DNA of 64,000 bases, from positions 124,001 through 188,000 of the forward strand of contig NZ_SOQZ01000005.1 in NCBI RefSeq assembly GCF_004366715.1. The letters run 5' to 3'. The notes under the pieces were generated by a model. It had not been told where the DNA came from. It was given only the letters and a program-made list of their open reading frames with translations, and made no database searches. This stretch comes from Meridianimaribacter flavus (GTDB taxonomy: Bacteria; Bacteroidota; Bacteroidia; Flavobacteriales; Flavobacteriaceae). Each line of letters starts with the position of its first letter. Position 1 is the first letter of the stretch. Positions 25,236 through 33,741 of the stretch are shown one piece after another. The translations under genes were made by a program, and so were the position numbers.

Positions 25236-27638
25236 TTATTCTGAAGAATTTTCTATTTCATCATCTTCTTCAGGAATAATGTTTATTGCTGGTTTTCGTA
25301 ATACTTCTTTATTGGCAATGCTTCTTTCTAACGATAATAATAACGATGGTAAAAGCAATAGGTTAGACAACATTGCAAAAAGTAATGTAGCCGAAACTAG
25401 AGCTCCTAAAGCAACTGTACCTCCAAAACTAGATATGGTAAATACCGAAAAGCCAAAGAATAATACTATTGAAGTATAAAACATGCTTACACCTGTTTCG
25501 CGCAATGCTGCATAAACCGATTTTCTTATTTTCCAGTGGTTGGCTTGAAGCTCTTGACGGTATTTTGCTAAAAAGTGAATAGTGTCATCTACCGAAATAC
25601 CAAAAGCAATACTAAATACTAGAATTGTTGAAGGTTTTATAGGCACTCCTAAATAACCCATTAAACCTGCGGTTACTAGTAATGGTAATATGTTAGGAAT
25701 TAAGGATACAATAATCATCCTAAAAGATCTAAACATATAAGCCATAAATAATGAGATTAAAATTATGGCTAAGGATAATGATATTGCTAGGTTTTTTACT
25801 AAATACTTTGTTCCTTTTTGAAATACCAATGCTTTACCTGTCATGGTAACTTTATAACGCTCTTCAGGAAACACTTTGTTGATTTTGTTTTGAAGGTCTT
25901 CTTCAATACGCTCCATTTTATCAGTACCAATATCTTTCATAAAGGTTGTAATACGCGCATATTGACCTGTACTATCTACAAAGTTATTCAGCAAATCTAC
26001 ATTTGAAGATGAGTTTTTTGCATACGATAAAATAAAACTGTTTTCTTGACTGGTTGGGAGTTGGTAATATTTTGGGTTACCATTATAGTAAGCTTGTTTA
26101 GAATATTTTACCAAACTAACTACTGATATTGGTCTTGACAGTTCTGGCGTTTCAATGATGAGTTCCTCTAACTCGTTCATGCGTTTTAAAGTACTTAACT
26201 TCATAACGCCTTTTTTACGTTGAGTATCTACCATAATTTCAAGAGGCATAATACCATTAAACTCACTTTCAAAAAAGCGAATATCATGGAAGAACTCTTT
26301 TTCTTTAGGCATGTCTTCAATTAAACTTCCCGAAATTTTTATTTGGTAAATACCAATAATACTGGCAGTAAGTAAAACAACCGAAGTTGCATAAATAGCA
26401 ATTTTGTGCTCTCTTACCATGCGTTCCATCCAATCTACAAAAGTTCCAATCCAACGTTTGTTAAGATGTTCTAAGTGACGTTCTTTAGGGTAAGGTAAAA
26501 AGGTGTAAATAATGGGAATTACCAAAAGGCACAATATAAAAATAGCTAAAATGCTAAGCGAAGCCACAATACCAAACTCTTTAAGCAACGTACTTTCAGT
26601 AAGAATAAAAGTAGCGAAACCAGAAGCAGTAGTAACGTTAGTCATTAACGTAGCGTTACCAATTTTTGTAATAACACGCTGTAGCGACTTTACTTTATTA
26701 CCATGTTTTTTAACCTCGTGTTGGTATTTATTTATTAAAAAGATACAGTTAGGAATACCAATAACTATAATAAGTGGCGGAATTAAAGCTGTTAAAACAG
26801 TAATTTCATATTTTAACAACCCAAGTATACCAAAAGTCCACATTACACCAATACACACTACAATAAGAGAGATAAATGTGGCTCTAAACGACCTGAAAAA
26901 GAAAAAGAAAATTAACGAAGTTACTAGTAAAGCTGCTCCAATAAATAGTCCTATTTCATCAACAATGTTTTGTGAGTTTAGGGTACGAATGTAAGGCATA
27001 CCTGAAACCCTAACATCTAAGTCATTTTCACTTTCAAACGTGCTTATTTTATCTTGAAGCGTTTCAATTATAAAATCTTTTCTTGCAGGTGTATTTACTA
27101 TATCTTTTTTAAGATAAATAGCTGTTCGAATGGTTTTTGTGGTCTTGTTAAACAGAAAATTATCATAAAAAGGATACTGTTTAAACAGTTCGTTTTGAAG
27201 CGTATCTATTTGCGCCAAAGAATGAATAGAATCTTTTATAAAAGGCTCTAATTCAAATTTTTGAGCATCGTTGTTTTTTACAAGTTTTTGGAGGTCTTTA
27301 ATTGATACAACGGTTTCAACTTCATCATAAGCTTTAAAATCTTCAGAAAGTTCATTCCAAGCGTTAAGTTTTTCAACCGAAAAAAGTGTTGAGTCTTTAA
27401 CACCCAAAACAATGAGGTTACCTTCTTCACCAAAAATATCTAAAAACTCGTTGTAAGTAACATTTACCTCATGATCATCAGGTAATAAATTGGCTTCAGT
27501 ATAGGTGAAGCGCATATATTTCCACTGATAACTAAAGAAAATTGTAGCAAGAATTATGGCAATAAGTATTGCTATTTTATTACGCAAAATAACTCGCGCA
27601 ACAACTTCCCAGAATCCTGTTGTAAATAGTTTAAACAT
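25236..27638 (-). CDS. RND/MMPL superfamily exporter
   Basis: Large inner-membrane protein of 800 residues with two repeats, each made of one helix, a large extracytoplasmic domain and a five-helix bundle. Helices are clear at about 18-36, 228-320, 350-376, 415-432 and 630-760. Segments such as GISVDDTIHFLAKYRQEL near 690 are typical of the MMPL/HpnN-like group (predicted RND superfamily exporters of lipids or hopanoid-like compounds). It lacks neighbouring adaptor or TolC genes, unlike the pump at 1647. An acidic tail (PEEDDEIENSSE) ends the protein. Substrate unknown. Confidence 0.88.
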   Translation of the reverse strand: MFKLFTTGFWEVVARVILRNKIAILIAIILATIFFSYQWKYMRFTYTEANLLPDDHEVNVTYNEFLDIFGEEGNLIVLGVKDSTLFSVEKLNAWNELSEDFKAYDEVETVVSIKDLQKLVKNNDAQKFELEPFIKDSIHSLAQIDTLQNELFKQYPFYDNFLFNKTTKTIRTAIYLKKDIVNTPARKDFIIETLQDKISTFESENDLDVRVSGMPYIRTLNSQNIVDEIGLFIGAALLVTSLIFFFFFRSFRATFISLIVVCIGVMWTFGILGLLKYEITVLTALIPPLIIVIGIPNCIFLINKYQHEVKKHGNKVKSLQRVITKIGNATLMTNVTTASGFATFILTESTLLKEFGIVASLSILAIFILCLLVIPIIYTFLPYPKERHLEHLNKRWIGTFVDWMERMVREHKIAIYATSVVLLTASIIGIYQIKISGSLIEDMPKEKEFFHDIRFFESEFNGIMPLEIMVDTQRKKGVMKLSTLKRMNELEELIIETPELSRPISVVSLVKYSKQAYYNGNPKYYQLPTSQENSFILSYAKNSSSNVDLLNNFVDSTGQYARITTFMKDIGTDKMERIEEDLQNKINKVFPEERYKVTMTGKALVFQKGTKYLVKNLAISLSLAIILISLFMAYMFRSFRMIIVSLIPNILPLLVTAGLMGYLGVPIKPSTILVFSIAFGISVDDTIHFLAKYRQELQANHWKIRKSVYAALRETGVSMFYTSIVLFFGFSVFTISSFGGTVALGALVSATLLFAMLSNLLLLPSLLLSLERSIANKEVLRKPAINIIPEEDDEIENSSE

Positions 27639-27711
27639 AGTGTTACAAAAACAGCGACAAAGGTAGAAAAAAGCTAAGGATTAGCTAAGAAAAACAAGTT
27701 TATTATTGTGT

Positions 27712-28986
27712 TTATAACGAAACGTTAAAGGTAAATTTAAAAGCTACGTTATCTTCGGTTTTTGGTAGGTGGTAAGCTCCATAACGATACGCAAAGCTAA
27801 GTCCGAAACCAAAGAGAAGTTTATTGATTTCAAAACCAGATTCAGAATAACCATCTTCTAAGGTGTTGAATGTTATATTTTGATGTCTGTCAATATTGCC
27901 CATGTTTCCAATTGCATACCTTGTTATTAAAACCAATTGAGGTTTGTAGCGTTCAGAAATATTAAAAGGTTGAAAATAATGCTTCAGCTGAAAGGTTGAA
28001 AACCTATCAGAGAAAAATTCATTAAAATACATGGTTTCAAAGCTATTTATACCTGCAACCGAAAATCGTTGTAATATGGTCTCTTTGGTGATATTGTTTG
28101 GATAAGCATGATATAAATGCGTTAAGGGTGTATCGCCACTTACCATTCCAGCAACTACTGTTGCTTGTGTGTACGACTCTTTAGTATAATTTAACTGATA
28201 TACAGTTCTAAAGTCTAACTTTGAAAAGTTAATATTGCTTCTAAAAACATCTTCAAAAGCATGTGTGTATTGTAGTGTGAATTTAGGATAGCCAGATTTA
28301 ATTTCTTTTATTAAGTCATCTTCTGAAACTTCAAACTTACTAAACGGACTCCATTGCAATGCAACTTTAGCTGTACTTAAGTGAAATTCGTTTAATATTT
28401 TGTCATTTTTTAAATATTCATAGCTATACGTAGGGTTGATGTTGCTAACGGCAAATTGCGTTTCGGTAAGTAAATGTTTACTTAGTTTATGCTCTAAAGT
28501 TATAGCTTTAGTAATGTGTTTATGAAACAAGTTAATATTAAGCAATCGAGGTTCAAAGAACTGAAAAAAACGTTTGTCGGTTAAAAAAGCAGAACTTCCT
28601 GTTTCCTGAAGATCATCAGTATATGATAAGTTTAGCCAAGTGTTAGATTTTGACGCAAGTCTAAACCCACCACCAATACTGTATTTAAAATTATGGTCTA
28701 AAAACCCATAAACAAGATAGCCATTAAGCCTATAATGTTCTGAAAAGCGTTTGTTTGTAATGCCACCTAAACCTGTTCTTACACCTTCATATTGGTTGTA
28801 TTTAAAAAGGTATCGTAAATCTATGTTTAAGTAATTGGTTGGAAAAAAACCATTGCCTATTTGTTTAAGAAATTCGGTTTTTTTAATAGAATCCTGACTA
28901 ACTTTAATAGAATCTTTTAAAGTTGTTTGCGACTGTGTAGTATAAATACAGAGTATAAAAAAAATAAAAACACAGTGTTTATGCAT
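27712..28986 (-). CDS. Outer-membrane beta-barrel protein resembling the DUF5686 C-terminal domain
   Basis: 424 residues with a signal peptide (KHCVFIFFILCIYTTQSQ). The rest reads as an outer-membrane barrel with many short aromatic-flanked strands (FRLASKSNTWLNLSYTDDL, LLFGFGLSFAYRYGAYHLP), ending in the Phe-rich AFKFTFNVSL. It resembles the barrel half of the DUF5686 family, whose full members are roughly 800 residues with an N-terminal carboxypeptidase-regulatory-like domain. That domain is absent here, so this is either a short paralogue or a separate family. Weakly assigned. It follows frr after a terminator. Confidence 0.6.
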   Translation of the reverse strand: MHKHCVFIFFILCIYTTQSQTTLKDSIKVSQDSIKKTEFLKQIGNGFFPTNYLNIDLRYLFKYNQYEGVRTGLGGITNKRFSEHYRLNGYLVYGFLDHNFKYSIGGGFRLASKSNTWLNLSYTDDLQETGSSAFLTDKRFFQFFEPRLLNINLFHKHITKAITLEHKLSKHLLTETQFAVSNINPTYSYEYLKNDKILNEFHLSTAKVALQWSPFSKFEVSEDDLIKEIKSGYPKFTLQYTHAFEDVFRSNINFSKLDFRTVYQLNYTKESYTQATVVAGMVSGDTPLTHLYHAYPNNITKETILQRFSVAGINSFETMYFNEFFSDRFSTFQLKHYFQPFNISERYKPQLVLITRYAIGNMGNIDRHQNITFNTLEDGYSESGFEINKLLFGFGLSFAYRYGAYHLPKTEDNVAFKFTFNVSL

Positions 28987-29016
28987 GTAAGAGGGAAGGG
29001 TTTTAAAAGGATAAGA

Positions 29017-29040
29017 AAAAGCGACATAATTGTCGCTTTT
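29017..29040 (-). terminator. Terminator of the ribosomal/pyrH/frr operon
   Basis: AAAAGCGACA pairs perfectly with TGTCGCTTTT around TAAT. It stands directly beyond the frr stop on the minus strand. Confidence 0.8.
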
Positions 29041-29042
29041 AA

Positions 29043-29600
29043 TTATACTGTCATTATCTCTTTTTCTTTGACTTCTAAAATATCGTCAATTTTTTTAACG
29101 TATTTATCGGTCATTTGTTGTATGTCAATCTCTGCATTTTTTTGTAGGTCTTCCGATGCATCATCTAATTTTTTAATTTCGTTGTTAGCATCTTTTCTTG
29201 CACTTCTAACACCAATCTTAGCATCTTCAGCTTCGGCTTTAGCTTGTTTAGCAAGGTCACGACGACGCTCTTCAGTCAATGGTGGTACATTAATAATAAT
29301 CATTTCACCATTGTTCATAGGGTTAAAACCAAGATTAGCAATCATTATTCCTCGCTCAATTTCTTGTAGCATTCCTTTTTCCCAAGGTTGAACAGATATG
29401 GTTCTACCATCAGGAGTGTTTACGTTTGCAACCTGATTTAATGGTGTTTGAGACCCATAATAGTCAACCATTACACCTCCCAACATTGCAGGACTAGCTT
29501 TTCCTGCTCTAATGTTTACTAATTGTTTTTCTAAATGCTTTATTGCAGCATCCATTGATTCTTTAGCAGAGTCTAGTATAAATTGTATGTCTTCGTTCAT
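29043..29600 (-). CDS. frr: Ribosome recycling factor
   Basis: Splits the post-termination ribosome together with EF-G. The 185 residues match the family, with the three-helix bundle and the conserved segments LVNIRAGKASPAMLGGVMVD (near 27), VQPWEKGMLQEIERGIMIA (near 71), NGEMIIINVPPLTEERRRDL (near 97) and KIDDILEVKEKEIMTV at the end. It is last in the order rplM-rpsI-rpsB-tsf-pyrH-frr. Confidence 0.97.
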   Translation of the reverse strand: MNEDIQFILDSAKESMDAAIKHLEKQLVNIRAGKASPAMLGGVMVDYYGSQTPLNQVANVNTPDGRTISVQPWEKGMLQEIERGIMIANLGFNPMNNGEMIIINVPPLTEERRRDLAKQAKAEAEDAKIGVRSARKDANNEIKKLDDASEDLQKNAEIDIQQMTDKYVKKIDDILEVKEKEIMTV

Positions 29601-29662
29601 CTTTAAAAGTATTTTAATTCTTAAAAAGCCATTTCAAAAAATGAGCCAAACCTTTAAAATTA

Positions 29663-30370
29663 TTATAAGTTTACTTTAGTTCCAATCTTTTCTCCAGAAA
29701 CTACTTTTAGTAAGTTTCCTTTTTTGTTCATATCAAAAACAATAATTGGAAGTTCATTTTCCTGACTCAATGTAAAGGCTGTAGTGTCCATTACTTTAAG
29801 GCCTTGGCGCAATACATCATCAAAAGAAATATAATCAAATTTTACAGCTTTTGAGTCTTTTTCAGGATCAGCATTGTAAATTCCATCCACACGAGTACCT
29901 TTTAAAATAACATCAGCTTCCATTTCAATTGCTCTTAATACAGCAGCAGAATCTGTTGTAAAATATGGGTTTCCTGTTCCACCACCAAAAATTACAACAC
30001 GTCCTTTTTCTAAGTGGCGAAGTGCTTTTCTTCTAATAAAAGGTTCAGCAACTTCATCAATACTTATTGCCGACTGTAAACGAGTAGGTACACCAGCATC
30101 TTCTAAGGCACTTTGTAAAGCTAAACCATTAATGACGGTTGCTAACATACCCATGTGATCACCTTGAACCCTGTCCATTCCATTGCTTGCACCAGCAACA
30201 CCTCTAAAAATGTTTCCACCACCAATAACGATGGCTACTTCAACACCTTTTTCAATGATTTCTTTAATGTCGTTTGCATATTCTGATAAACGTACAGGAT
30301 CAATACCGTATTGACGTGTTCCCATTAGGGCTTCACCAGATAATTTTAGGAGAATTCTTTTGTATTTCAT
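29663..30370 (-). CDS. pyrH: UMP kinase
   Basis: Phosphorylates UMP to UDP in pyrimidine nucleotide synthesis. 235 residues of the amino-acid-kinase fold, with [11 protein letters not shown] at residue 6, the glycine-rich [11 protein letters not shown] near 47, [20 protein letters not shown] near 71 and [20 protein letters not shown] near 128. The position between tsf and frr is the standard bacterial order. Confidence 0.97.
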   Translation of the reverse strand: MKYKRILLKLSGEALMGTRQYGIDPVRLSEYANDIKEIIEKGVEVAIVIGGGNIFRGVAGASNGMDRVQGDHMGMLATVINGLALQSALEDAGVPTRLQSAISIDEVAEPFIRRKALRHLEKGRVVIFGGGTGNPYFTTDSAAVLRAIEMEADVILKGTRVDGIYNADPEKDSKAVKFDYISFDDVLRQGLKVMDTTAFTLSQENELPIIVFDMNKKGNLLKVVSGEKIGTKVNL

Positions 30371-30424
30371 TTTGATTTTGAAAGTTTAGCAAAACTACAT
30401 AATTTTTTTGTTTTTGAATTATAA

Positions 30425-30453
30425 AAAAAGCCTCTCGTTATGAGAAGCTTTTT
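30425..30453 (-). terminator. Terminator after tsf
   Basis: AAAAAGC-C-TCTC pairs with GAGA-A-GCTTTTT around a 5-nt loop with one internal mismatch, followed by T on the minus strand. It may be partial, since pyrH lies 55 nt further on. Confidence 0.65.
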
Positions 30454-30478
30454 AATGTTTTGGAAAATTGGATTTTAA

Positions 30479-31453
30479 TTATCCAACAGTTACACGTTTA
30501 AAACTTGTAACTTCAACATCTCCATAAGATGCAACATATTTTGCTACGTTTATTTTTTCGTCTTTAATGAAGTTTTGATCCAATAAGCATTGTTCTTGGT
30601 CTAAAGTTGTGTTATCAGAAATGAAACGCTCCATTTTACCTGGTAAAATTCTATCCCAAATTTGCTCTGGCTTACCTTCAGCTTTTAATTCAGCTTTTGC
30701 ATCTTCTTCAGCTTTAGCTAAAACTTCAGGAGTTAATTGTGCCATTGAAATGTATTGAGGTACATTTTTTAAAGTTTTACCTAAACGACCTAATTCAATA
30801 TTGTCTTTTTCAATAACAGCAATTCTAGCTTCAGTTTCAGAAGCGATAAATGCAGGATCAAAATCTTTGTAAGATAATGTAGTTGCTCCCATTGAAGCTA
30901 CTTGCATTGCAACGTCTTTTACTAAAGTATCAGCGTTATCAACTTTTGCAGATAAACCTACTAAAGCAGCAATTTTATTGATGTGAACGTATTGTCCAAC
31001 ATAAGGAGCTTCTAACTTTTCAAAAGCAGTGATGTCTAATTTTTCACCAATAACACCTGTTTGCTCAGTTAATTTATCAGCAACAGTCATTCCACCAAAA
31101 TCAGCAGCTAAAAACTCTTCTTTTGTATTGTAGTTTATAGCGATATCAGCTAAATCGTTAGCTAATTTCACAAAGTTTTCGTTTTTACCAACAAAGTCAG
31201 TTTCGCAACCTAATACAATAGCAACACCTACAGTATTATCATCGTTAATTTTTGCGATAGCTGCACCTTCAGATGAGTCACGGTCAGCTCTTTTTTCAGC
31301 AACTTTTTGTCCTTTTTTACGTAAAACCTCAATAGCTTTGTCAAAATCACCACCAGCTTCCACTAGGGCTTTTTTGCAATCCATCATTCCTGCTCCTGTT
31401 GCTTGTCTTAGTTTATTTACTTCTGCGGCTGTAATTTTTACAGTATTTTCCAT
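30479..31453 (-). CDS. tsf: Elongation factor Ts
   Basis: Nucleotide exchange factor for EF-Tu. With the ATG at 31451-31453 (MENTVKITAAEVNKLRQATG) it has 324 residues; an upstream in-frame ATG at 31495 would add 14 residues not seen in the family. The N-terminal UBA-like domain carries LRQATGAGMMDCKKAL, followed by the GCETDFVGKNENFVKLA core motif near residue 77 that inserts into EF-Tu. The protein is longer than E. coli EF-Ts (283) because of an extended C-terminal core with MERFISDNTTLDQEQCLLDQ. It follows rpsB. Confidence 0.96.
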   Translation of the reverse strand: MENTVKITAAEVNKLRQATGAGMMDCKKALVEAGGDFDKAIEVLRKKGQKVAEKRADRDSSEGAAIAKINDDNTVGVAIVLGCETDFVGKNENFVKLANDLADIAINYNTKEEFLAADFGGMTVADKLTEQTGVIGEKLDITAFEKLEAPYVGQYVHINKIAALVGLSAKVDNADTLVKDVAMQVASMGATTLSYKDFDPAFIASETEARIAVIEKDNIELGRLGKTLKNVPQYISMAQLTPEVLAKAEEDAKAELKAEGKPEQIWDRILPGKMERFISDNTTLDQEQCLLDQNFIKDEKINVAKYVASYGDVEVTSFKRVTVG

Positions 31454-31537
31454 GAGTTTAAAATTTAAAAAAGTCGTCCAATTAATTTTCAACAAAGAAA
31501 AGAACTAAACGACTTATTTATGTTTTGAAATTGTTAT

Positions 31538-32308
31538 TTATTCTTCTTCTTCAGCTACTGCTTTCTTTTTTGCAGTTTTAGCAGGTTTAGCTGCTTTTTC
31601 TGATTTATCAGCTTTATCAGATTTTCTTTCTGATAAACCGTCTGCAATTGCAGATGTTACCAAAGAAAGTACTTTGTTGATTGATTTTGAAGCATCATCG
31701 TTAGATGGAATCAAGTAATCAACTTGTCTTGGATCTGAGTTAGTGTCAACCATTGCAAAGATTGGAATGTTTAATTTTTGTGCTTCTTTAATTGCAATGT
31801 GTTCACGCTTGATATCTACAACAAATAAAGCACCTGGTAAACGAGTCATATCAGAGATAGAACCTAAGTTCTTTTCTAATTTAGCTCTTAAACGGTCTAC
31901 CTGTAAACGCTCTTTTTTAGAAAGTGTGTTGAATGTACCATCTTTTTTCATTCTATCAATAGAAGCCATTTTTTTAACAGCTTTTCTAATAGTTACAAAG
32001 TTAGTTAACATTCCACCTGGCCATCTTTCAGTAATGTAAGGCATGTTTACTGCACCTGCTTTTTCAGCAACGATGTCTTTAGCTTGTTTTTTTGTAGCAA
32101 CAAATAAGATTTTCTTTCCAGAAGCTGCAATTTTGTGAAGAGCTTGAGAAGTTTCTTCAATTTTGGCAGCAGTTTTGTAAAGATTGATAATATGGATACC
32201 GTTACGCTCCATATAAATGTAAGGAGCCATGTTTGGATCCCATTTTCTAGTCAAGTGTCCAAAATGTACACCTGCTTCAAGTAATTCTTTTACTTCTACT
32301 TTTTCCAT
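31538..32308 (-). CDS. rpsB: 30S ribosomal protein S2
   Basis: Small-subunit protein, 256 residues from the ATG at 32306-32308 (MEKVEVKELLEAGVHFGHLT); the in-frame ATG at 32341 would extend it by 11 atypical residues. Conserved parts are AGVHFGHLTRKWDP at 12, YIYMERNGIHIINLYKT near 32, RWPGGMLTNF near 94 and the nucleotide-like DTNSDPRQVDYLIPSNDDA near 186. A Lys/Ala-rich tail follows. A paired leader structure lies 28 nt upstream and may regulate rpsB-tsf. Confidence 0.97.
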   Translation of the reverse strand: MEKVEVKELLEAGVHFGHLTRKWDPNMAPYIYMERNGIHIINLYKTAAKIEETSQALHKIAASGKKILFVATKKQAKDIVAEKAGAVNMPYITERWPGGMLTNFVTIRKAVKKMASIDRMKKDGTFNTLSKKERLQVDRLRAKLEKNLGSISDMTRLPGALFVVDIKREHIAIKEAQKLNIPIFAMVDTNSDPRQVDYLIPSNDDASKSINKVLSLVTSAIADGLSERKSDKADKSEKAAKPAKTAKKKAVAEEEE

Positions 32309-32335
32309 TTTGTAATAGTTTACGTTCTGTTGAAT

Positions 32336-32385
32336 TAGCAATGATTGAGTGGTTGCTTTCGCTCGCCTTAATCATTTAGATGCTA
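32336..32385 (-). promoter_or_regulatory. Candidate structured leader of rpsB
   Basis: On the minus strand TAGCA-TCTA-AATGATT pairs with AATCATTGCTA and encloses a second short hairpin (GC-GAGCGAAA-GC). It is 28 nt upstream of the rpsB start, in a 184-nt gap after rpsI. Autogenous control of rpsB by an mRNA leader is known in other bacteria; here it is inferred from pairing only. Confidence 0.4.
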
Positions 32386-32492
32386 AACTAAACCCTGACA
32401 CAAAGGCCATGGGCAACAATAACTGGTTTAAATGTTTTAAATAACTTGATTGTAAAACTGTAAATACAGATCCCGAAATCAAGTTGGGGATT

Positions 32493-32879
32493 TTAACGTT
32501 TAGAGAACTGGAATTTCTTACGAGCTTTCTTCTGTCCGAATTTCTTACGCTCTACCATTCTTGGGTCTCTAGTTAATAAACCTTCAGGTTTTAAAATACC
32601 TCTGTTGTCAGCATCTACTTCGCACATAGCACGAGATAATGCTAAACGGATTGCCTCAGCTTGACCTGTTATGCCACCTCCATATACATTTACTGTAATA
32701 TCAAAGTTGCCATCATTGTTAGTCATAGCTAAAGGTTGGTTTACTTTGTACTGTAAAGTTGCAGTAGGAAAATAAACCGCCATGTCTTTTTTGTTAATCG
32801 TGATGTTTCCTTTTCCTTGGGCAACATACACACGAGCAACAGCCGTCTTTCTACGGCCGATTTTGTGAATTACTTCCAT
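32493..32879 (-). CDS. rpsI: 30S ribosomal protein S9
   Basis: Small-subunit protein of 128 residues that contacts the P-site tRNA with its C-terminal tail. IGRRKTAVARVYV at the start, YGGGITGQAEAIRLALSRAM (near 65) and the basic end KKFGQKKARKKFQFSKR are diagnostic. Its ATG overlaps the rplM stop by one base (TAATG), the usual L13-S9 coupling. Confidence 0.97.
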   Translation of the reverse strand: MEVIHKIGRRKTAVARVYVAQGKGNITINKKDMAVYFPTATLQYKVNQPLAMTNNDGNFDITVNVYGGGITGQAEAIRLALSRAMCEVDADNRGILKPEGLLTRDPRMVERKKFGQKKARKKFQFSKR

Positions 32880-33334
32880 TAATTGAATTCGTTTAAGTTA
32901 ATTGCTTTTGGTTTTTGAGCTTCATGAGCATGCTCAGTACCAACAACAACTGTTAGGTTACGGAATAAATCTGCGCCTAATTTGTTTTTAGGCAACATTC
33001 CTTTTACTGATTTTTCTACTAATCTTGCTGGATCTTTTCCAAACATTTCTGTAGCAGATAAACTTCTTTGACCACCTGGATAACCTGTGTGACGAATGTA
33101 AGTTTTGTCGTTCCACTTGTTTCCTGTTAAGTTGATTTTTTCAGAGTTAACAACAATTACATTGTCTCCGCAATCAACGTGTGGTGTAAAGTTAGGTTTA
33201 TGCTTACCTCTTAAAAGTTTTGCAACTTTAGAAGCTAAGCGACCTAAAGTCTGTCCTTCAGCATCAACTAAAACCCACTCCTTATTTACAGTGGCTTTAT
33301 TTGCTGAAACTGTTTTGTAGCTTAATGTGTCCAC
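32879..33334 (-). CDS. rplM: 50S ribosomal protein L13 (GTG start)
   Basis: Large-subunit assembly protein. The family start (M)DTLSYKTVSANKATVNKEW points to the GTG at 33332-33334, giving 151 residues. The in-frame ATG at 33370 would add 12 unfamiliar residues and lies only about 10 nt after the -7 element at 33381-33388, too close for a normal leader. Conserved parts: VDAEGQTLGRLAS near 22, LLRGKHKPNFTPHVDCGDNV near 40, YIRHTGYPGG near 78 and GMLPKNKLG near 110. It is the first gene of the ribosomal cluster. Confidence 0.95.
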   Translation of the reverse strand: MDTLSYKTVSANKATVNKEWVLVDAEGQTLGRLASKVAKLLRGKHKPNFTPHVDCGDNVIVVNSEKINLTGNKWNDKTYIRHTGYPGGQRSLSATEMFGKDPARLVEKSVKGMLPKNKLGADLFRNLTVVVGTEHAHEAQKPKAINLNEFN

Positions 33335-33380
33335 ACTTTCTAATTTAATAATTAAACATTCTTCTCTCAAAAAGAGTTTG

Positions 33381-33411
33381 CAAATTTACGATTATATATT
33401 TGATTACCAAA
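33381..33411 (-). promoter_or_regulatory. Promoter of the rplM-rpsI unit
   Basis: Minus-strand TTTG (33408-33411), 19-nt spacer, TAAATTTG (33381-33388): a full Bacteroidetes promoter, with the same boxes and spacing as the tRNA-Gln promoter at 61690-61720. Transcription should start near 33375. Confidence 0.75.
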
Positions 33412-33714
33412 TTCTAATTAGATGTTTTTTTTCGTTGAAAATCAGGCTGTTTAAAAAGGTTGAATTAAGGTTTGTTTTATACTAGGTTGCAATTTGTCAT
33501 TTATAGGTTTTTCTATTCATATAATTATAGAATAGTTTTGATATACAAATGTTTAAAATAAGAGGTGATTTTTGATTGATTATTTAAAGTATACCAAACA
33601 TTATAATGTCAATTTTCTTAGAGGTTTTGAGTGTTTTTATTAATGTCATCTATGTAATACCGTAAAAACTAACATTACTTCAAAAAAATCAAAGATTTAT
33701 CTTTCGGCTTTTAG
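33412..33714. other. AT-rich intergenic region between divergent rplM and ABC-F genes
   Basis: About 300 nt with no coding frame I can support on either strand. Apart from the two divergent promoters at its edges I see only AT-rich sequence and short imperfect repeats. Confidence 0.6.
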
Positions 33715-33722
33715 TAGTTTTG
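33715..33722 (+). promoter_or_regulatory. -7 element of the ABC-F gene promoter
   Basis: TAGTTTTG, an exact TAnnTTTG match, ends 19 nt before the ATG at 33742. The -33 box is not clear. Confidence 0.55.
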
Positions 33723-33741
33723 CGCCTTTAAAATTAAAGCT

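Noticed and set aside
26512-26994. 160-codon plus-strand frame
   Set aside because: Antisense to the membrane-helix region of the RND/MMPL exporter; low-complexity hydrophobic translation with no motif.
28927-29391. 154-codon plus-strand frame
   Set aside because: Spans a terminator and lies antisense to frr and the barrel gene start; Ser/Ile-rich shadow translation.
32461-32490. Possible terminator after rpsI
   Set aside because: Only ATCCC/GGGAT pair, with a mismatched loop and no T run on the minus strand.
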